Program-made: the position numbers and the translations under genes
The notes under the pieces: generated by a model
What the model was told of the DNA's origin: nothing
The model's input: only the letters and a program-made list of their open reading frames with translations
The model's database searches: none
Assembly (NCBI GenBank): GCA_028066595.1
Contig: JALCBJ010000035.1
Location: 1-63,043 of the forward strand
Length of the DNA stretch: 63,043 nt
Source of the DNA: Thermoanaerobaculia bacterium
GTDB taxonomy: Bacteria; Acidobacteriota; Thermoanaerobaculia; Multivoradales; J023
Reading direction: 5' to 3'
Shown here: positions 36,172 through 48,185 of the stretch, in pieces
Layout of the letters: the number at the start of each line of letters is the position of its first letter
Numbering within the stretch: the stretch's first letter is position 1

Positions 36172-38172
36172 ATGGATCGCCGACGAGGACATTCCGGCCC
36201 ACCACAAGACTCTGAAGATTTCTCGCGTGCCCTGGTGCGCGCGGCGCCCATTCCTATGTTCACGCTGGCGGTGGAAGACGGCTCGCTGACGTCCACCAAC
36301 CCGGCATTCGACGCCTGGACCGGCTCCGATCCTGGGAGCGGAGGCGGGTTCATGACGTCCTATGTCCACCCAGGCGACGTGGCGCTGTTCATCTCGAATC
36401 TGCACCAGGCCATGCTCGGTCAGATGCCTTCGCCCTTCGAGCTGCGCATGCGAGCGTCGGGGGAGAGCTTTCAGATTTCCGAGCTATCCCTACTACCGGA
36501 ATCGCGCGACGGCAGGCTGGTACAAATCCTTGGGTTCGTTCGCGACGTGCGCGAGCGCCGTTCCATCATCCGGGATCTTCGTGCCGCACGCGACGCCGCC
36601 GAGGCCGGCAGCCGCGCCAAGACCGAGTTCCTGGCGAACATGAGCCACGAGATCCGCACGCCGCTGAACGCCATCGTCGCGGTCGGTGGGCTGCTCTGCG
36701 ACATGCGACTCGACGAGCAGGCTCAGTCGTTCGCCGAGATCATTCGCACCAGCAGCAAGACGTTGCTGGAGCTGATCAACAGCGTGCTGGACTTCTCGAA
36801 AATCGAGTCCGAGAAGCTGGAGCTCGAGAGCCAGCCCTTCGCCATCGGCGAGTGCGTCACCAGTGCGGTGGAGCTGGTGTCGTCACAAGCTTCGGAGAAG
36901 GCGCTGACGATCTCTACCGAGATCGACGCCAGTTGCCCGCCGGCCATCTTCGGCGATGTCACCCGGGTGCGGCAGATCTTGGCCAATCTTCTCTCGAACG
37001 CGGTCAAGTTCACCGAAGTAGGCTCGATCGTGGTTCGCGCCTCGTCGCGCTCGGTTCCGCCGGATGCGACCGACGAGGCCGAGGTCGAGGTTTTCTTCGA
37101 GGTCCGGGACTCGGGCATCGGGATCCCCGCCGAAAAACAAGCGAAGATCTTCGACGTCTTCAGTCAGGCGGATGCATCCACCACGAGACGCTTCGGTGGC
37201 ACGGGCCTGGGGCTCACCATCAGCCGCAGGTTGACGGAGCTCATGGGTGGGTCCATCAGCGTCGAAAGCGAACCGGGGCAAGGGTCTACCTTTCGTTTTT
37301 CGATCCGCGGTCGCCCGGCCCGCCTTTCCCAGATGCCGGATGCGGCGCTCCAACTCGACACCGAGCTCGCGACGAAGATGCCGATGCGGATCCTGGTCGC
37401 CGAAGACCATCCGACCAATCAGATCGTGGCGCGGCTGCTGCTTGAGCGAATGGGCTACGAGCCCGACGTGGTGGACAACGGCCGCCAGGCGGTAGATGCG
37501 GTGGCCGCAGCCATCGATTCCGGGAATCCATACGATGTCGTCCTGATGGATGTCCACATGCCGGTCCTCGACGGCCTGGCGGCGACCCGCGAGATCCTGG
37601 AGCGATGGGAGCACGAGAGGCCGAAGATCGCCGCTGTCACCGCAAGCACCTTGAAGGGAGATCGTGAACGATGCCTGGCAGCGGGCGTCGACGAGTTCCT
37701 GGGGAAACCGATCTTCGCCGACGAACTGGAAGCGATGCTGAAGCTCATGGGCGGCTACCGCGATGCCGCCGCGGCGGCTGGACCCCAGAGCGAGCCCAGC
37801 AAGGGCGTGGACGACGGTACGGAGGACGAGGTTCCCGTGATCGATGCTTCGTTCCTCGACAATCTCGTCTTGCTGGGAGATGACCAGGCGCACGACCTCA
37901 CCGACTCCTACCTGTCGAGCGCCCGGGAAACCCTCAGCCGACTCGAAGCTGCCGCCGACCAGGAAGATCGCACGACCATCGGTTCTGCGAGCCATCGCCT
38001 GAAGGGAGCTTCGGGCATCTTCGGCGCCCGTCGGCTGGAGGCCATTTGCGAGCGCCTGGAGCGAGCTTCCGAAGATCGGAACCGAGAGCAGCTACTGACA
38101 GATGTCGCGGAGTTGCGGCGAGAGTTCGAGTCTGTAGAGACACAGCTGCTGGAACGCCTGAAGACCGCGTGA
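36172..38172 (+). CDS. Hybrid histidine kinase: PAS, HisKA, HATPase, receiver, HPt
   Basis: A 666-aa hybrid sensor. The order is a PAS-like sensor (~residues 15-135), HisKA with [11 protein letters not shown] (phosphorylated His159), HATPase_c (N-box [15 protein letters not shown]1 D-S-G-I-G-I-P; G2 G-G-T-G-L-G-L), a receiver ([11 protein letters not shown], phosphoacceptor Asp460 in L-M-D-V-H-M-P) and a C-terminal HPt (A-S-H-R-L-K-G, His608). There is no TM helix, so it senses a cytoplasmic signal. The relay His-Asp-His is complete but no output response regulator is linked. It is divergent from the sugar dehydrogenase gene across 124 bp. The ribosome site is poor; a downstream start is possible. 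Confidence 0.92.
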   Translation: MDRRRGHSGPPQDSEDFSRALVRAAPIPMFTLAVEDGSLTSTNPAFDAWTGSDPGSGGGFMTSYVHPGDVALFISNLHQAMLGQMPSPFELRMRASGESFQISELSLLPESRDGRLVQILGFVRDVRERRSIIRDLRAARDAAEAGSRAKTEFLANMSHEIRTPLNAIVAVGGLLCDMRLDEQAQSFAEIIRTSSKTLLELINSVLDFSKIESEKLELESQPFAIGECVTSAVELVSSQASEKALTISTEIDASCPPAIFGDVTRVRQILANLLSNAVKFTEVGSIVVRASSRSVPPDATDEAEVEVFFEVRDSGIGIPAEKQAKIFDVFSQADASTTRRFGGTGLGLTISRRLTELMGGSISVESEPGQGSTFRFSIRGRPARLSQMPDAALQLDTELATKMPMRILVAEDHPTNQIVARLLLERMGYEPDVVDNGRQAVDAVAAAIDSGNPYDVVLMDVHMPVLDGLAATREILERWEHERPKIAAVTASTLKGDRERCLAAGVDEFLGKPIFADELEAMLKLMGGYRDAAAAAGPQSEPSKGVDDGTEDEVPVIDASFLDNLVLLGDDQAHDLTDSYLSSARETLSRLEAAADQEDRTTIGSASHRLKGASGIFGARRLEAICERLERASEDRNREQLLTDVAELRREFESVETQLLERLKTA

Positions 38173-38220
38173 ACCGGTCCGGGTTGCGAGACGGGTCCGC
38201 AACGCGACAGCACGATGTGG

Positions 38221-39968
38221 TCAAGGCTTCAGGCCGTACTTGTCGAGGTGGTACGCCGCATCCTGCAGGAACTTCTCTGCCTCTTTCAGGTGCCGCTGGA
38301 GGTCGCCTCCACGCGCGCAAGCGTTCGTGGCACGGGACAGCGCGCCATAGGCTGAACGCAAGGAGCGATTGACATCTTCGTCGATCGACTCGAACGTTCC
38401 GCTCAGATGCAGCGAGACGATCATCGTGCTGATGTCACGGCACACCGCCTCCACTCGGCGCTCCGGTGGGCGATCGCCGCGTAACACCAACACGAGGTCA
38501 GCGAGGTCTTTCTTGATCTGCGCAGCTCGGTCGGAATAGTAGGACTCGTACCACTCCTCCATCAGTTCCTGGACGGCCTCGACGACCACGTCCTCGATCT
38601 CTTCCTGCGTCGGCAACTCCCGCGCCAGCCCCACCTTGGGAAGAGGTTGGCGCTCCTGGGCCTTCTGCTCCACGGCCTCGCCGAATCCGGGAGCCATCTC
38701 AGCCATGAGATCGAGCTGCTCTTCGTCGAAGGCCAACGGGATGCCTTCGTCTTCCAGCGGCGCGTCGGGTCCTCCGGCCCAGGTTCGAAGCTGCCGATCG
38801 AACTCCGCCGATCCGATCTTCAGCGCCCGGCGAAAGGCTTCGGGCGTCCGCATACAGCCTGCAAACGACTCCAACAATTGGTGAATGCCAGACTTGCCGT
38901 GTTCTCTTTCCACGTAGCGCAGAGCCCAGTACGCCTGCTCGTAGACCTGAGTCACGAGTCCTGATTCACTGAACCCCCTCAAGACGCTCTCGACCAGTGG
39001 CATCGCGACGGGCTTGACACCCGATCGATAGGGGTTGACCTGACGCGCTCCGGGTTCCAGCAACTGCGCTAGTCCCTCGTGAAACCACTTCGGAGCGCAC
39101 TCGTCCGTTGCACGGTCGATCATGGCGTGAGCCAACTCATGGGAAAGCACACCAGTCATGACCGCTCCCTGGTCGCCGACGTCGAAGACGGGAAGTCGGA
39201 TCCGTCCGTCGAAGAGGCCGAGGATTCCGACACCGCCTCCATAGACTTCGTAGAAGTCCTTCGCAGGTACCAGGTGAACGTCGACTCGGTCACCGTCTGC
39301 CCGCGGGATCCACTCGGAGAGCCGCTGTCTCTCGCTCTCCAGGCGCCCTCTGCGTCGGCGCGCAGCAGGCGATACTGCGCCAACCATAGACGCCGGACAG
39401 CGGCCTCGAACCGCGCTTGCTGGGACGTGGCACGCGGATCGGTCCTGGCACGCAACAGCCGTTCTACCTCGTCGCCGCGTCCCTCGCCCATCAGGACGTC
39501 ACCTCGAGCCAGGAGAGTCCTGAGGTTGGCCAGGCGCGCCATTTGATACGTGCCGGGAGATCTGGGCTCCACCAACGAGCGGACAGAACGAAGGTGCCCC
39601 GACTGGATGTCGACGTCGAAGACGAGGACGTCCATGATTCCGGAAGCGTAGGTCACCTGAAAGGCCGCATATCGATCGCCGCCCTGACCCGCCAGGTGCG
39701 CGAGTTCCCATTTCGTGCCACTGACCGGGCCCAGTCGCACAGACAGTTCGACCTTCTCCCGCCGCACTTCCGAGTCACTCAGATCAGAACTCTTGGCCAA
39801 CCTCGGCCATAGAGCCTCGACACCACCATCGAGATAGTCGGCCGCCATCGAAACGGCGCCTCGTTCCGCGTGAGACAACGACGCAGTTTTGGCCTGAGCC
39901 GACGATGAAATCGACAGCGCCGCCAAGCTCGCGATTGCGGCAGCGCATCTCCATTGAATCGAACACAT
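38221..39968 (-). pseudogene. Secreted gluzincin (peptidase_MA-like), split by one frameshift
   Basis: Two overlapping frames read as one protein. Frame A starts at 39968 with a signal peptide (CAAAIASLAALSISSSAQA) and reads on to R-L-L-R-A-D-A-E-G-A; frame B then continues L-E-S-E-R-Q-R-L-S-E-W-I-P to its stop at 38221 and holds the metalloprotease motif H-E-L-A-H with W-F-H-E-G-L-A 20 residues later (HExxH plus downstream Glu, peptidase_MA_2 type). The join is near 39341-39347, where GGCGCCTGG appears to have lost one C of GGCGCCCTGG. Adding one base makes the span 1749 nt = 582 residues plus stop, exactly in frame. It could be a real inactivating mutation or a sequencing/assembly error; both halves look otherwise intact and selected. 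Confidence 0.82.
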
Positions 39969-40287
39969 GATCTCAACCTCCCAACAACAAGATCAGAGAT
40001 TCTAACCCACAGAAGATCTATCGACCACCGTTTCCCCGAGTCGCGGACCGTCGCGAACTGGCCGAGAGGAACAACGGTGACCTGCTAGGTATCGTGGGCG
40101 CTTCACCGACCCGTTGCGCAGCTCGCCGAGTCACGGCCCACGTTCACCGAACCTGCCGAACTTCGGTAACCTGAGCGGCGTACTCCCCCGACAGCAAGCG
40201 ACGTTGGAACGCCACCCGTCTCCTTCGCTGCCGACCCGCACACTCTGAGCCAGCCCGCGAGCCGCGCTCATCCAGCAGAGGAACCCC
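39969..40287. other. 319-bp divergent intergenic region, nothing recognisable
   Basis: It lies between the frameshifted protease gene and the ABC exporter operon. No conserved ORF or clear promoter is seen; GAGGA at 40277-40281 is the ribosome site of the adaptor gene. Confidence 0.4.
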
Positions 40288-41541
40288 ATGTCCGAGAAGC
40301 ACGACCGACTGAAAGAACTTCGCATCGACCGCGCGGACATCGAAAGCACCGGATCCGGCGGGGGCTCGACCCTAGCCATCGTGGCCCTGGTCCTGGTAGG
40401 CGCTGCGGCTGCCGCCTGGTGGTGGTTGCGGGACGGGGGTACCACCGAGGTCCGAGTCGCGCGGGCGGAGCTCGTCAGCCCTCGGGCCCTGGCGAGCTCC
40501 GATGCGGTGCTCGACGCCTCGGGTTACGTCACCGCGCGCCGCCGCGCCACGGTGTCGTCGAAGTTCACCGGCAAGATTGTCGACGTAGGGATCGAGGAAG
40601 GCATGAGGGTCACGGAGGGTCAAGTCCTGGCGCGACTCGACGACACGATCCAGACCCGGTCGCTGGCCCTGGCGGAGGCGCAGCTGCAGTCTGCCCGCAC
40701 CGCCCTTGCGGAAACCGAAGTACGACTTCGTGAAGCGGGGCTGGACGCCGAACGCCTGCGCAAGCTGGTGGAGGGAGACGTCGCTTCGCAGTCCCTCCTC
40801 GATACCGCGGAAGCCAACCGAGACGCACTGAAGGCACGGCTCGAGCGCCAAGGGGACGATGTCGCGGTGGCCGAGAAGACGGTTTCGCTGCGCCAACAGG
40901 AGCTGGACGACACCGTGATCCGCGCGCCGTTCGCAGGCGTCGTGGTGACGAAGAACGCCCAGCCCGGCGAAATGATCTCCCCCGTTTCGGCGGGTGGCGG
41001 GTTCACCCGCACAGGCATCGGCACCGTGGTGGACATGAGCTCCCTCGAGATAGAGGTCGACGTGAACGAGGCCTACATCCAACGTGTGTCCGATGGCCAG
41101 GCCGTGGAGGCCACCCTCGACGCGTATCCGGACTGGAGGATCTCGGCTTATGTGATCACCGCGGTTCCCACGGCGGATCGGCAGAAGGCCACCGTCCGGG
41201 TGCGCGTAGGCTTCGATCAGCTGGACCCACGCATCCTGCCGGACATGGGCGTCAAGGTGGCCTTCCTATCCCGCGACGCCGATCAGGTCGCCCCCGCCGA
41301 AACCGCACCGGATCGCTCGTTCGTCGCCGTGCCGGAAGCGGCCATCGTGCCGGCTCCGGGCGAGGGCGACAGCGTCTTCGTCGTGCGCGAAGGCATCGCC
41401 GAGCTGCGCACCGTCTCCGTCGAAACACGACGCAGCGGCAGGGCGTGGCTCACCGACGGTGTCGAAAGTGGCGAGACCGTGGTCGTCGATCCACCCCCGT
41501 CGCTCACCGCGGGCGATCCGGTACGCCCGACCGACTCCTGA
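40288..41541 (+). CDS. MacA-like periplasmic adaptor of an ABC exporter
   Basis: A 417-aa membrane-fusion protein with an N-terminal cytoplasmic stretch, one TM helix (STLAIVALVLVGAAAAAWWWL, ~residues 27-47), lipoyl halves (S-S-K-F-T-G-K-I-V-D-V-G-I-E-E-G-M-R-V-T-E-G and V-I-R-A-P-F-A-G-V-V-V-T-K-N-A-Q-P-G-E), a ~100-residue coiled-coil hairpin and a C-terminal barrel. GAGGA precedes the ATG. It is first in a four-gene plus-strand operon with an ATPase and two FtsX-like permeases, so it should link the exporter to an outer-membrane factor that is not encoded here. Confidence 0.9.
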   Translation: MSEKHDRLKELRIDRADIESTGSGGGSTLAIVALVLVGAAAAAWWWLRDGGTTEVRVARAELVSPRALASSDAVLDASGYVTARRRATVSSKFTGKIVDVGIEEGMRVTEGQVLARLDDTIQTRSLALAEAQLQSARTALAETEVRLREAGLDAERLRKLVEGDVASQSLLDTAEANRDALKARLERQGDDVAVAEKTVSLRQQELDDTVIRAPFAGVVVTKNAQPGEMISPVSAGGGFTRTGIGTVVDMSSLEIEVDVNEAYIQRVSDGQAVEATLDAYPDWRISAYVITAVPTADRQKATVRVRVGFDQLDPRILPDMGVKVAFLSRDADQVAPAETAPDRSFVAVPEAAIVPAPGEGDSVFVVREGIAELRTVSVETRRSGRAWLTDGVESGETVVVDPPPSLTAGDPVRPTDS

Positions 41542-41596
41542 ATCACCTTCCGTTCCACGAACTTCTCTCCCCAACGCAACCGACACGAGGATCGCG

Positions 41597-42358
41597 ATGA
41601 CCGACAGCCACTCCGCCACCCAATCCGAGGCCCTTGTTCGGGTCGACCACGTGACCAAGGTGTACAGCCGTGGAAATCAACGGATCGACGTACTCGACGA
41701 GACGACACTGACCGTGCCCAAGGGTGACTTTCTCGCTCTGATGGGACCCTCGGGTTCCGGCAAGACCACCCTGCTCAACCTGCTTGGCGGGCTGGACCGA
41801 CCGACGTCCGGAAGCGTGGTGGTCGCAGATCAGAACTTGGGAGCGGCGTCCGACCGCCAGCTGGCGAAGTGGCGTTCCCGCCACGTCGGCTTCGTCTTCC
41901 AGTTCTACAATCTGCTGCCCGTACTGACCGCCGCTCGGAACGTCGAGCTACCTCTCCTGTTGACCAAACTGTCCAAAGCGGAGCGTCGCAAGCGCGTCAA
42001 GATCGCGCTGGACGTCGTCGGCCTGAGCGATCGCGCCGACCACTACCCGCGCCAGCTGTCCGGTGGTCAGGAGCAGCGGGTGGGCATCGCGCGCGCCATC
42101 GTCTCGGATCCCACCCTAATCCTGGCTGACGAGCCCACCGGCGACCTGGATCGCGCCTCGGGTGACGAGATCCTCGATCTCCTGGAGGCCTTGAATCGCG
42201 AGCACGGCAAGACCATCGTCATGGTGACCCACGATCCGCTTGCAGCCGAACGGGCACGGCGAACGCTGCACCTCGACAAGGGGCGCCTGGTTTCGGAAGA
42301 CGATCTGCGAGGCCGATCCCGGACCACCGGCGACTCCGTCCACGAAGCGGTGGCCTGA
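41597..42358 (+). CDS. MacB/LolD-type ABC transporter ATPase
   Basis: A 253-aa ATPase with Walker A G-P-S-G-S-G-K-T at residues 50-57, Q-loop, signature L-S-G-G-Q, Walker B L-I-L-A-D-E-P and the H-loop. The ATG at 41597 follows GAGG by 6 nt; the frame is open further upstream but overlaps the adaptor. The close match to the MacB/LolD/FtsE group ([14 protein letters not shown]) fits the two FtsX-like permeases directly downstream. It would drive mechanotransmission-type export from the periplasmic side rather than classic translocation. Confidence 0.94.
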   Translation: MTDSHSATQSEALVRVDHVTKVYSRGNQRIDVLDETTLTVPKGDFLALMGPSGSGKTTLLNLLGGLDRPTSGSVVVADQNLGAASDRQLAKWRSRHVGFVFQFYNLLPVLTAARNVELPLLLTKLSKAERRKRVKIALDVVGLSDRADHYPRQLSGGQEQRVGIARAIVSDPTLILADEPTGDLDRASGDEILDLLEALNREHGKTIVMVTHDPLAAERARRTLHLDKGRLVSEDDLRGRSRTTGDSVHEAVA

Positions 42359-42368
42359 GGAGATCGAT

Positions 42369-43520
42369 ATGTCATTCCTCTACCTCCTCTGGCGCAACCT
42401 CACCCGCAAGAAGGTGCGAACCACCCTCACGCTGGGCTCGATCTTCATCGCTTTCATCCTGTTCAGTGCGCTGCTGGCGCTCAAGACCGCGTTCTCCGCC
42501 GGTGTCGACATCGCCGGTTTGGACCGACTGATCACCATGCACAAGGTGTCGCTCGTCCAGCCCGTCCCCATCGCCTACCAAAACAAGATGGAGCAAGTGG
42601 ACGGTGTGGCCCGGGTGGCGAACGCAATGTGGTTCGGTGGCGTCTACCAGGATCCGAAGAACTTCTTCGCACAGTTCGCGGTCGATCCCGAGCGCTACCT
42701 GGACGTCTATCCGGAAATCCAGCTCTCGGACGAGGCGCGGGCAGCATGGATCGCCAACCGCACCGGTGCCATCGTCGGCCAACCCACGGCCGACCGGTTC
42801 AGCTGGAAAGTGGGCGACAAGATCCCGATCCAGGGCACCATCTTCCGTCGGCCGGACGGCGGCGCCTGGGAGTTCGACATCGTCGGGATCTATACGGCTG
42901 AGAAGGGATTCGACGATACGGCACTGGTCTTCCAACGCGACTATCTGACCGAGAGCTTCGCCGGTATCGATGGCTTCACGGGCTGGTACGTCGTGCGGGT
43001 CTCCGACCCCGATCGGTCGGCGGCAATCGCCGAAGAGATCGATGCGCTCTTCGCCAACTCCCCCGCCGAAACCAAGACATCCACCGAGAAGGCTTTCGCC
43101 CAGGGTTTCGCCAACCAGATGGGGAATATCGGCACCATCACCACAGGAATCCTGACGGTGGTCTTCTTTACCTTGCTCCTCGTCGCCGGCAACACCATGG
43201 CCCAGTCGGTACGCGAGCGCATCAGCGAGATCGGCGTGCTCAAGACCCTGGGATTCACCCACGGTCAGACCCTCGGTCTCGTACTGGGCGAGTCCTATCT
43301 CCTGACGCTGCTCGGTGGCGGTACCGCCTTGGCGCTGATGGCCTGGGTGCTCAACTCCTTCGACCTGGGCGGCGGCATGTTCCCGGTTCTCTACCTGCCC
43401 ACCTGGGGCATCTTGCTCGGCTGCTTCCTGCTCTTGTTCATGGGATTCGCAGCGGGTGCGATCCCAGCCTGGCAGGCACACCGACTCACGATCGTCGACG
43501 CTCTGCGGAGGAAAGGCTGA
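42369..43520 (+). CDS. MacB/FtsX-like ABC permease (first of two)
   Basis: A 383-aa four-TM permease. The ATG at 42369 follows GAGGAG by about 7 nt and is 10 bp past the ATPase stop. TM1 follows the [16 protein letters not shown] start; a ~200-residue periplasmic domain is next; the FtsX C-terminal domain has [16 protein letters not shown] before the last TMs. The end is typical: [17 protein letters not shown]. It overlaps the next permease by one base (TGATG), suggesting equal synthesis and a heterodimer. Confidence 0.9.
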   Translation: MSFLYLLWRNLTRKKVRTTLTLGSIFIAFILFSALLALKTAFSAGVDIAGLDRLITMHKVSLVQPVPIAYQNKMEQVDGVARVANAMWFGGVYQDPKNFFAQFAVDPERYLDVYPEIQLSDEARAAWIANRTGAIVGQPTADRFSWKVGDKIPIQGTIFRRPDGGAWEFDIVGIYTAEKGFDDTALVFQRDYLTESFAGIDGFTGWYVVRVSDPDRSAAIAEEIDALFANSPAETKTSTEKAFAQGFANQMGNIGTITTGILTVVFFTLLLVAGNTMAQSVRERISEIGVLKTLGFTHGQTLGLVLGESYLLTLLGGGTALALMAWVLNSFDLGGGMFPVLYLPTWGILLGCFLLLFMGFAAGAIPAWQAHRLTIVDALRRKG

Positions 43521-44713
43521 TGTTCTCCTGGATTCAGCAAGTCGTGACCGTATCCCTCTTCAACCTCAAGAATCTGCCCGCACGCCTGGGTTCCTCCGTT
43601 TCGACGGTCCTCGGTGTGGCCGGAGTGGTGCTGGTGTTCATCGGCGTCCTGTCGATCGGCGTCGGATTCAGCTCGACTCTGAGCCAAACCGGCGATCCGG
43701 AATCGGTGATCGTCATGCGCTCTGGCACCAACAGTGAAATGTCCAGCGGGCTGGGGCTCGACGAGACCAAGCTCATCGCTCAGGCACCCGGAATCGCTAC
43801 CGGCGAGTCGGGTTCCCTGGCCTCGGCGGAGCTTTTCGTCATCGTCGACGTACCGAAGCGGTCCACAGGCACCTCGGCGAATGTACCTCTGCGCGGTGTT
43901 TCTCCCCAGGCCTTCGAGGTACGCGGTGACTTCGAGATCACCGAAGGCCGCGCCTTCGAACCAGGGAAGAACGAAGTCATCGTCGGCCGGGGTGCGGCTG
44001 CCGAGTTCACCGGCCTCGACGTCGGGAGCTCTCTGGAATGGGGTCAGAACCGTTGGACCGTGGTCGGGATCTTCGACACCGGCGGAACGGTCGAGGATTC
44101 GGAGATCTGGACCGATGCCAAGGTTCTCCAACCTGCCTACCGCCGAGGTAGCTCGTACCAATCAGTGCACCTGCGCCTCGCCGACGCGGCCGCCTTCGAT
44201 GATCTGAAATCGGCTCTGACCGAAGATCCACAGCTCAACGTCATGGTGGAAAGAAAGGCCGACTGGTTCGCATCCCAGGGTAGCGCGCTGTCCGGCACGA
44301 TTTACGTCGTTGGCGGGATCATCGGCCTGTTGATGGGGTTCGGCGCTGTCTTCGGTGCTCTCAACACCATGTACACCGCGGTGTCGGCGCGAACCCGAGA
44401 GATCGCCACTCTGCGCGCCCTCGGCTTCGGCACCATGCCGGTGGTGGCTTCGGTGCTCCTGGAAGCGATGGTTCTCGCCGCCCTCGGTGGTGTTCTGGGA
44501 GCTGTCGTCGCCTTCATCGCGTTCAACGGCTTCCAGGCGTCAACGCTCAACTTCCAGAGCTTCAGCCAGGTGACCTTCGCCTTCGCGGTGACACCGCCGT
44601 TGATGATCAGCGGTCTGATCTATGCGCTGATCATGGGCTTCTTCGGCGGCTTGTTTCCTGCTTGGCGCGCCGCGCGGCTGCCCGTGTCCACGGCTCTGCG
44701 CGAAGTCGCCTGA
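43520..44713 (+). CDS. MacB/FtsX-like ABC permease (second of two)
   Basis: A 397-aa permease of the same type as its neighbour: a single N-terminal TM, a MacB-PCD periplasmic domain, then three TMs with T-R-E-I-A-T-L-R-A-L-G-F-G and the end P-A-W-R-A-A-R-L-P-V-S-T-A-L-R-E-V-A. The ATG shares its A with the previous stop. Sequence identity to the first permease is low, so the transporter is probably a heterodimer rather than a recent duplication. A terminator follows. Confidence 0.9.
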   Translation: MFSWIQQVVTVSLFNLKNLPARLGSSVSTVLGVAGVVLVFIGVLSIGVGFSSTLSQTGDPESVIVMRSGTNSEMSSGLGLDETKLIAQAPGIATGESGSLASAELFVIVDVPKRSTGTSANVPLRGVSPQAFEVRGDFEITEGRAFEPGKNEVIVGRGAAAEFTGLDVGSSLEWGQNRWTVVGIFDTGGTVEDSEIWTDAKVLQPAYRRGSSYQSVHLRLADAAAFDDLKSALTEDPQLNVMVERKADWFASQGSALSGTIYVVGGIIGLLMGFGAVFGALNTMYTAVSARTREIATLRALGFGTMPVVASVLLEAMVLAALGGVLGAVVAFIAFNGFQASTLNFQSFSQVTFAFAVTPPLMISGLIYALIMGFFGGLFPAWRAARLPVSTALREVA

Positions 44714-44732
44714 CCGGCCGGACCTGAACCGC

Positions 44733-44768
44733 GAGGCCCGGTTGCTCTCAAGGGCGCCGGGCCTCTTT
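44733..44768 (+). terminator. Intrinsic terminator of the MacAB-like operon
   Basis: A perfect 9-bp stem GAGGCCCGG (44733-44741) / CCGGGCCTC (44757-44765) with a 15-nt loop is followed by TTT. It begins 20 bp after the last permease stop. The U-tract is short, so confidence is moderate. Confidence 0.72.
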
Positions 44769-44953
44769 GCGTTCCGACCGGACCTCAATCGGCCGAAAAC
44801 GCTAACTCGCGGCAGCCGCGTCGAGATCCGCCGCCGTTCTGGGGGCCGGAGTCAACACTCCTGATCCGATCCGCCTTCAGGAGGCTGGGCCGCTCGATTG
44901 GGGCACCCGGTCCTTCCGAGGCGGCGGAAGCGCTATGCCTCCTTCGGCGAAAG

Positions 44954-46138
44954 CTAGTCCGCCGACGAACCGAAGCAATAGAGGTAGTCGAAGGCGCGTA
45001 GGTACATCCGGTCTCCCTGGAAGACAGGAGTGGAGCGGTAGCCTTCGACCTGATTGCGGGCGATTTCCTGGTACTCCGGCCCTGGTTTGAAAACCACCGA
45101 GGCGCCGTTTTCAGTTCCCAGGAAGAGCTTGTCCCCTGCCAGGGTAATCGACGAGTAGGCGCCGTTGGACCCTCCGTCGTACAGCTCGAAGCGACGTGAA
45201 TCGAGAACCTTGCCGGTCTCGGCATCGAGGATCGAAAAGTCCTGCTCGCGAGAAATCGCGTAGATCAGGCCGTCGTGCACCAAGGACGAGACGTAGTGGC
45301 GCGAGCCTTGGACCCGCGATCGCCACAACTCCTGGAATTCGCCGTCGAGGGTTTCAGGCAATCGAACCGCTGTCGCTTCCTTCTCGATGAAGTAGACGAT
45401 GCCGTCCTGAACGACAGGTACCGCGAACTTCAGGCCGCCGATGCCGTTCGCCACCACCGCCCCATCGTCGGCCCGGAAGACGTCGCCCGCAGTAGTGATG
45501 ACGACGTCGGTGCCACCGATCTGCGTGACGACGGGGGAACCCCAGCGCGGCTCCGACGGCGCCCGCCACACTTCCTCGCCGGTGGCCGGATCAAGGGCAA
45601 AGAGGTCCACGACGTGTACCAGAAGGTTGCCACCTCCCAGGGCCGGTGAGGCGCTGTTTCCCCATCGGTGCTGGGGCTTCTCCACCACCCGCGCCCAGAC
45701 CTGCTCGCCGTCGAGGGTATGGGCCGCAGCCACCCCCGTCCCGAACAACGTGAACACATGCCGGCCGTCGGACACGGGTGTGCCTGTGGTCCACCCGTTG
45801 GCGTCGTGGGCTCCGGGCCGCTCCGACACGATGTCCGACGTCGAAGCGGTCCAGGCGATCTCACCGCTGTCGCTCTTTACGGCCACGACCTGGTCGGGCT
45901 CGCTCAGCACGATCAACAAGCCCTTGTCCTCCAGGAGTACGGGCGACGCGTTCGACCACGACGGCATCTTCGTCTTCCACACCACGTTCTCCGTAGGCGA
46001 CCAACTCGTCGGCGCCTCGGCTTCCAGGTAGCGACCGTCGCCGCCCATTCGCCAGCCAACGGTCTCGGCCGCGAGAGGTGCGATGGCGAGCATCAGGACA
46101 CAGGCAACGAAAGGTACGACCGATGTGGCACGGCGCAT
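44954..46138 (-). CDS. Secreted PQQ-like beta-propeller repeat protein
   Basis: A 394-aa protein with a signal peptide (VVPFVACVLMLAIAPLAA) and eight-bladed quinoprotein-alcohol-dehydrogenase-like propeller repeats: V-V-A-V-K-S-D-S-G-E-I-A-W, L-F-A-L-D-P-A-T-G-E-E-V-W-R, I-L-D-A-E-T-G-K-V-L, each with the blade Trp/Gly pattern. It lacks the Ca and PQQ catalytic segments of true PQQ dehydrogenases, so it is more likely a BamB-like scaffold or binding protein. It is on the same strand as, and 111 bp downstream of, the AbgT transporter gene; co-transcription is possible. Confidence 0.8.
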   Translation of the reverse strand: MRRATSVVPFVACVLMLAIAPLAAETVGWRMGGDGRYLEAEAPTSWSPTENVVWKTKMPSWSNASPVLLEDKGLLIVLSEPDQVVAVKSDSGEIAWTASTSDIVSERPGAHDANGWTTGTPVSDGRHVFTLFGTGVAAAHTLDGEQVWARVVEKPQHRWGNSASPALGGGNLLVHVVDLFALDPATGEEVWRAPSEPRWGSPVVTQIGGTDVVITTAGDVFRADDGAVVANGIGGLKFAVPVVQDGIVYFIEKEATAVRLPETLDGEFQELWRSRVQGSRHYVSSLVHDGLIYAISREQDFSILDAETGKVLDSRRFELYDGGSNGAYSSITLAGDKLFLGTENGASVVFKPGPEYQEIARNQVEGYRSTPVFQGDRMYLRAFDYLYCFGSSAD

Positions 46139-46249
46139 GGAGGGCTCCTTCTTGGTATGTGGATGGTCTGGAGCCCGGGAAGGCTCGACCCATTCGTTCG
46201 GCGCCGGAGTCGAATCGGATCCACGAAACGCGGGTCCCGCGATCGTCGT

Positions 46250-47839
<1,590 letters not shown>

Positions 47840-47926
47840 GGGGGTCTCCGCGGAGAGTTACAGATCAGCAGGAATGGAACGCCTGATGCTATCTGACGCG
47901 GAGTTCCGCTCGCGAGACGCCGCCCT

Positions 47927-48091
47927 TCAGCCCAGTGCGTCGAGCTGCCGGCCCACCTCCTTTACTTCGGCCGACTTGCGGGCGAGGCCGGGCATGTCGC
48001 CGCGACGCTGCAGGTCGCGAGCCTCTTCCAACAGCTTGGCCAACTTCGCTTCCAGCTGCTTCTTGGGGTCCTTGCGCAGAAATCCAAACAT
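47927..48091 (-). CDS. Small DUF6435 family protein
   Basis: A 54-aa protein starting M-F-G-F-L-R-K-D-P-K-K-Q-L and ending with a second helix (A-E-V-K-E-V-G-R-Q-L-D-A-L-G). The pattern (MFGF-[LR]KxDPxKKL, L-L-E-E-A, Q-R-x-G-D-M) matches the small DUF6435 family of unknown function, predicted as two helices. GGAG lies 7 nt before the ATG at 48091; an in-frame ATG four codons upstream (48103) is possible. It lies between the fasciclin gene and the AbgT gene, all on the minus strand. Confidence 0.75.
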   Translation of the reverse strand: MFGFLRKDPKKQLEAKLAKLLEEARDLQRRGDMPGLARKSAEVKEVGRQLDALG

Positions 48092-48132
48092 CGTCATCTC
48101 CATAGTCGCGAGGCCACGGGCCCCCGGGACGA

Positions 48133-48158
48133 AGGCGCCCGGCGATTGCCGGGCGCTT
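48133..48158 (-). terminator. GC-rich hairpin between fasciclin and DUF6435 genes
   Basis: A 9-bp perfect stem GCGCCCGGC (48135-48143) / GCCGGGCGC (48148-48156) with a GATT loop, extendable by one G-U and one A-U pair. It starts 28 bp past the fasciclin stop. There is no clear U-tract, so it may attenuate or protect the transcript 3' end rather than terminate fully. Confidence 0.5.
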
Positions 48159-48185
48159 CACAACGGATCGTCCTTGGTCGCGGGT

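Noticed and set aside
36048..36353. 102-residue N-terminal extension of the sugar dehydrogenase
   Set aside because: It is antisense to the start of the histidine kinase gene and hides the signal peptide; the ATG at 36047 is preferred.
36883..37995. 370-aa minus-strand ORF opposite the hybrid kinase
   Set aside because: It mirrors the kinase and receiver codons; His/Arg/Asp-rich shadow composition.
42372..43481. 369-aa minus-strand ORF opposite the first FtsX permease
   Set aside because: Antisense shadow rich in Glu/Gln/His; no membrane or catalytic features.
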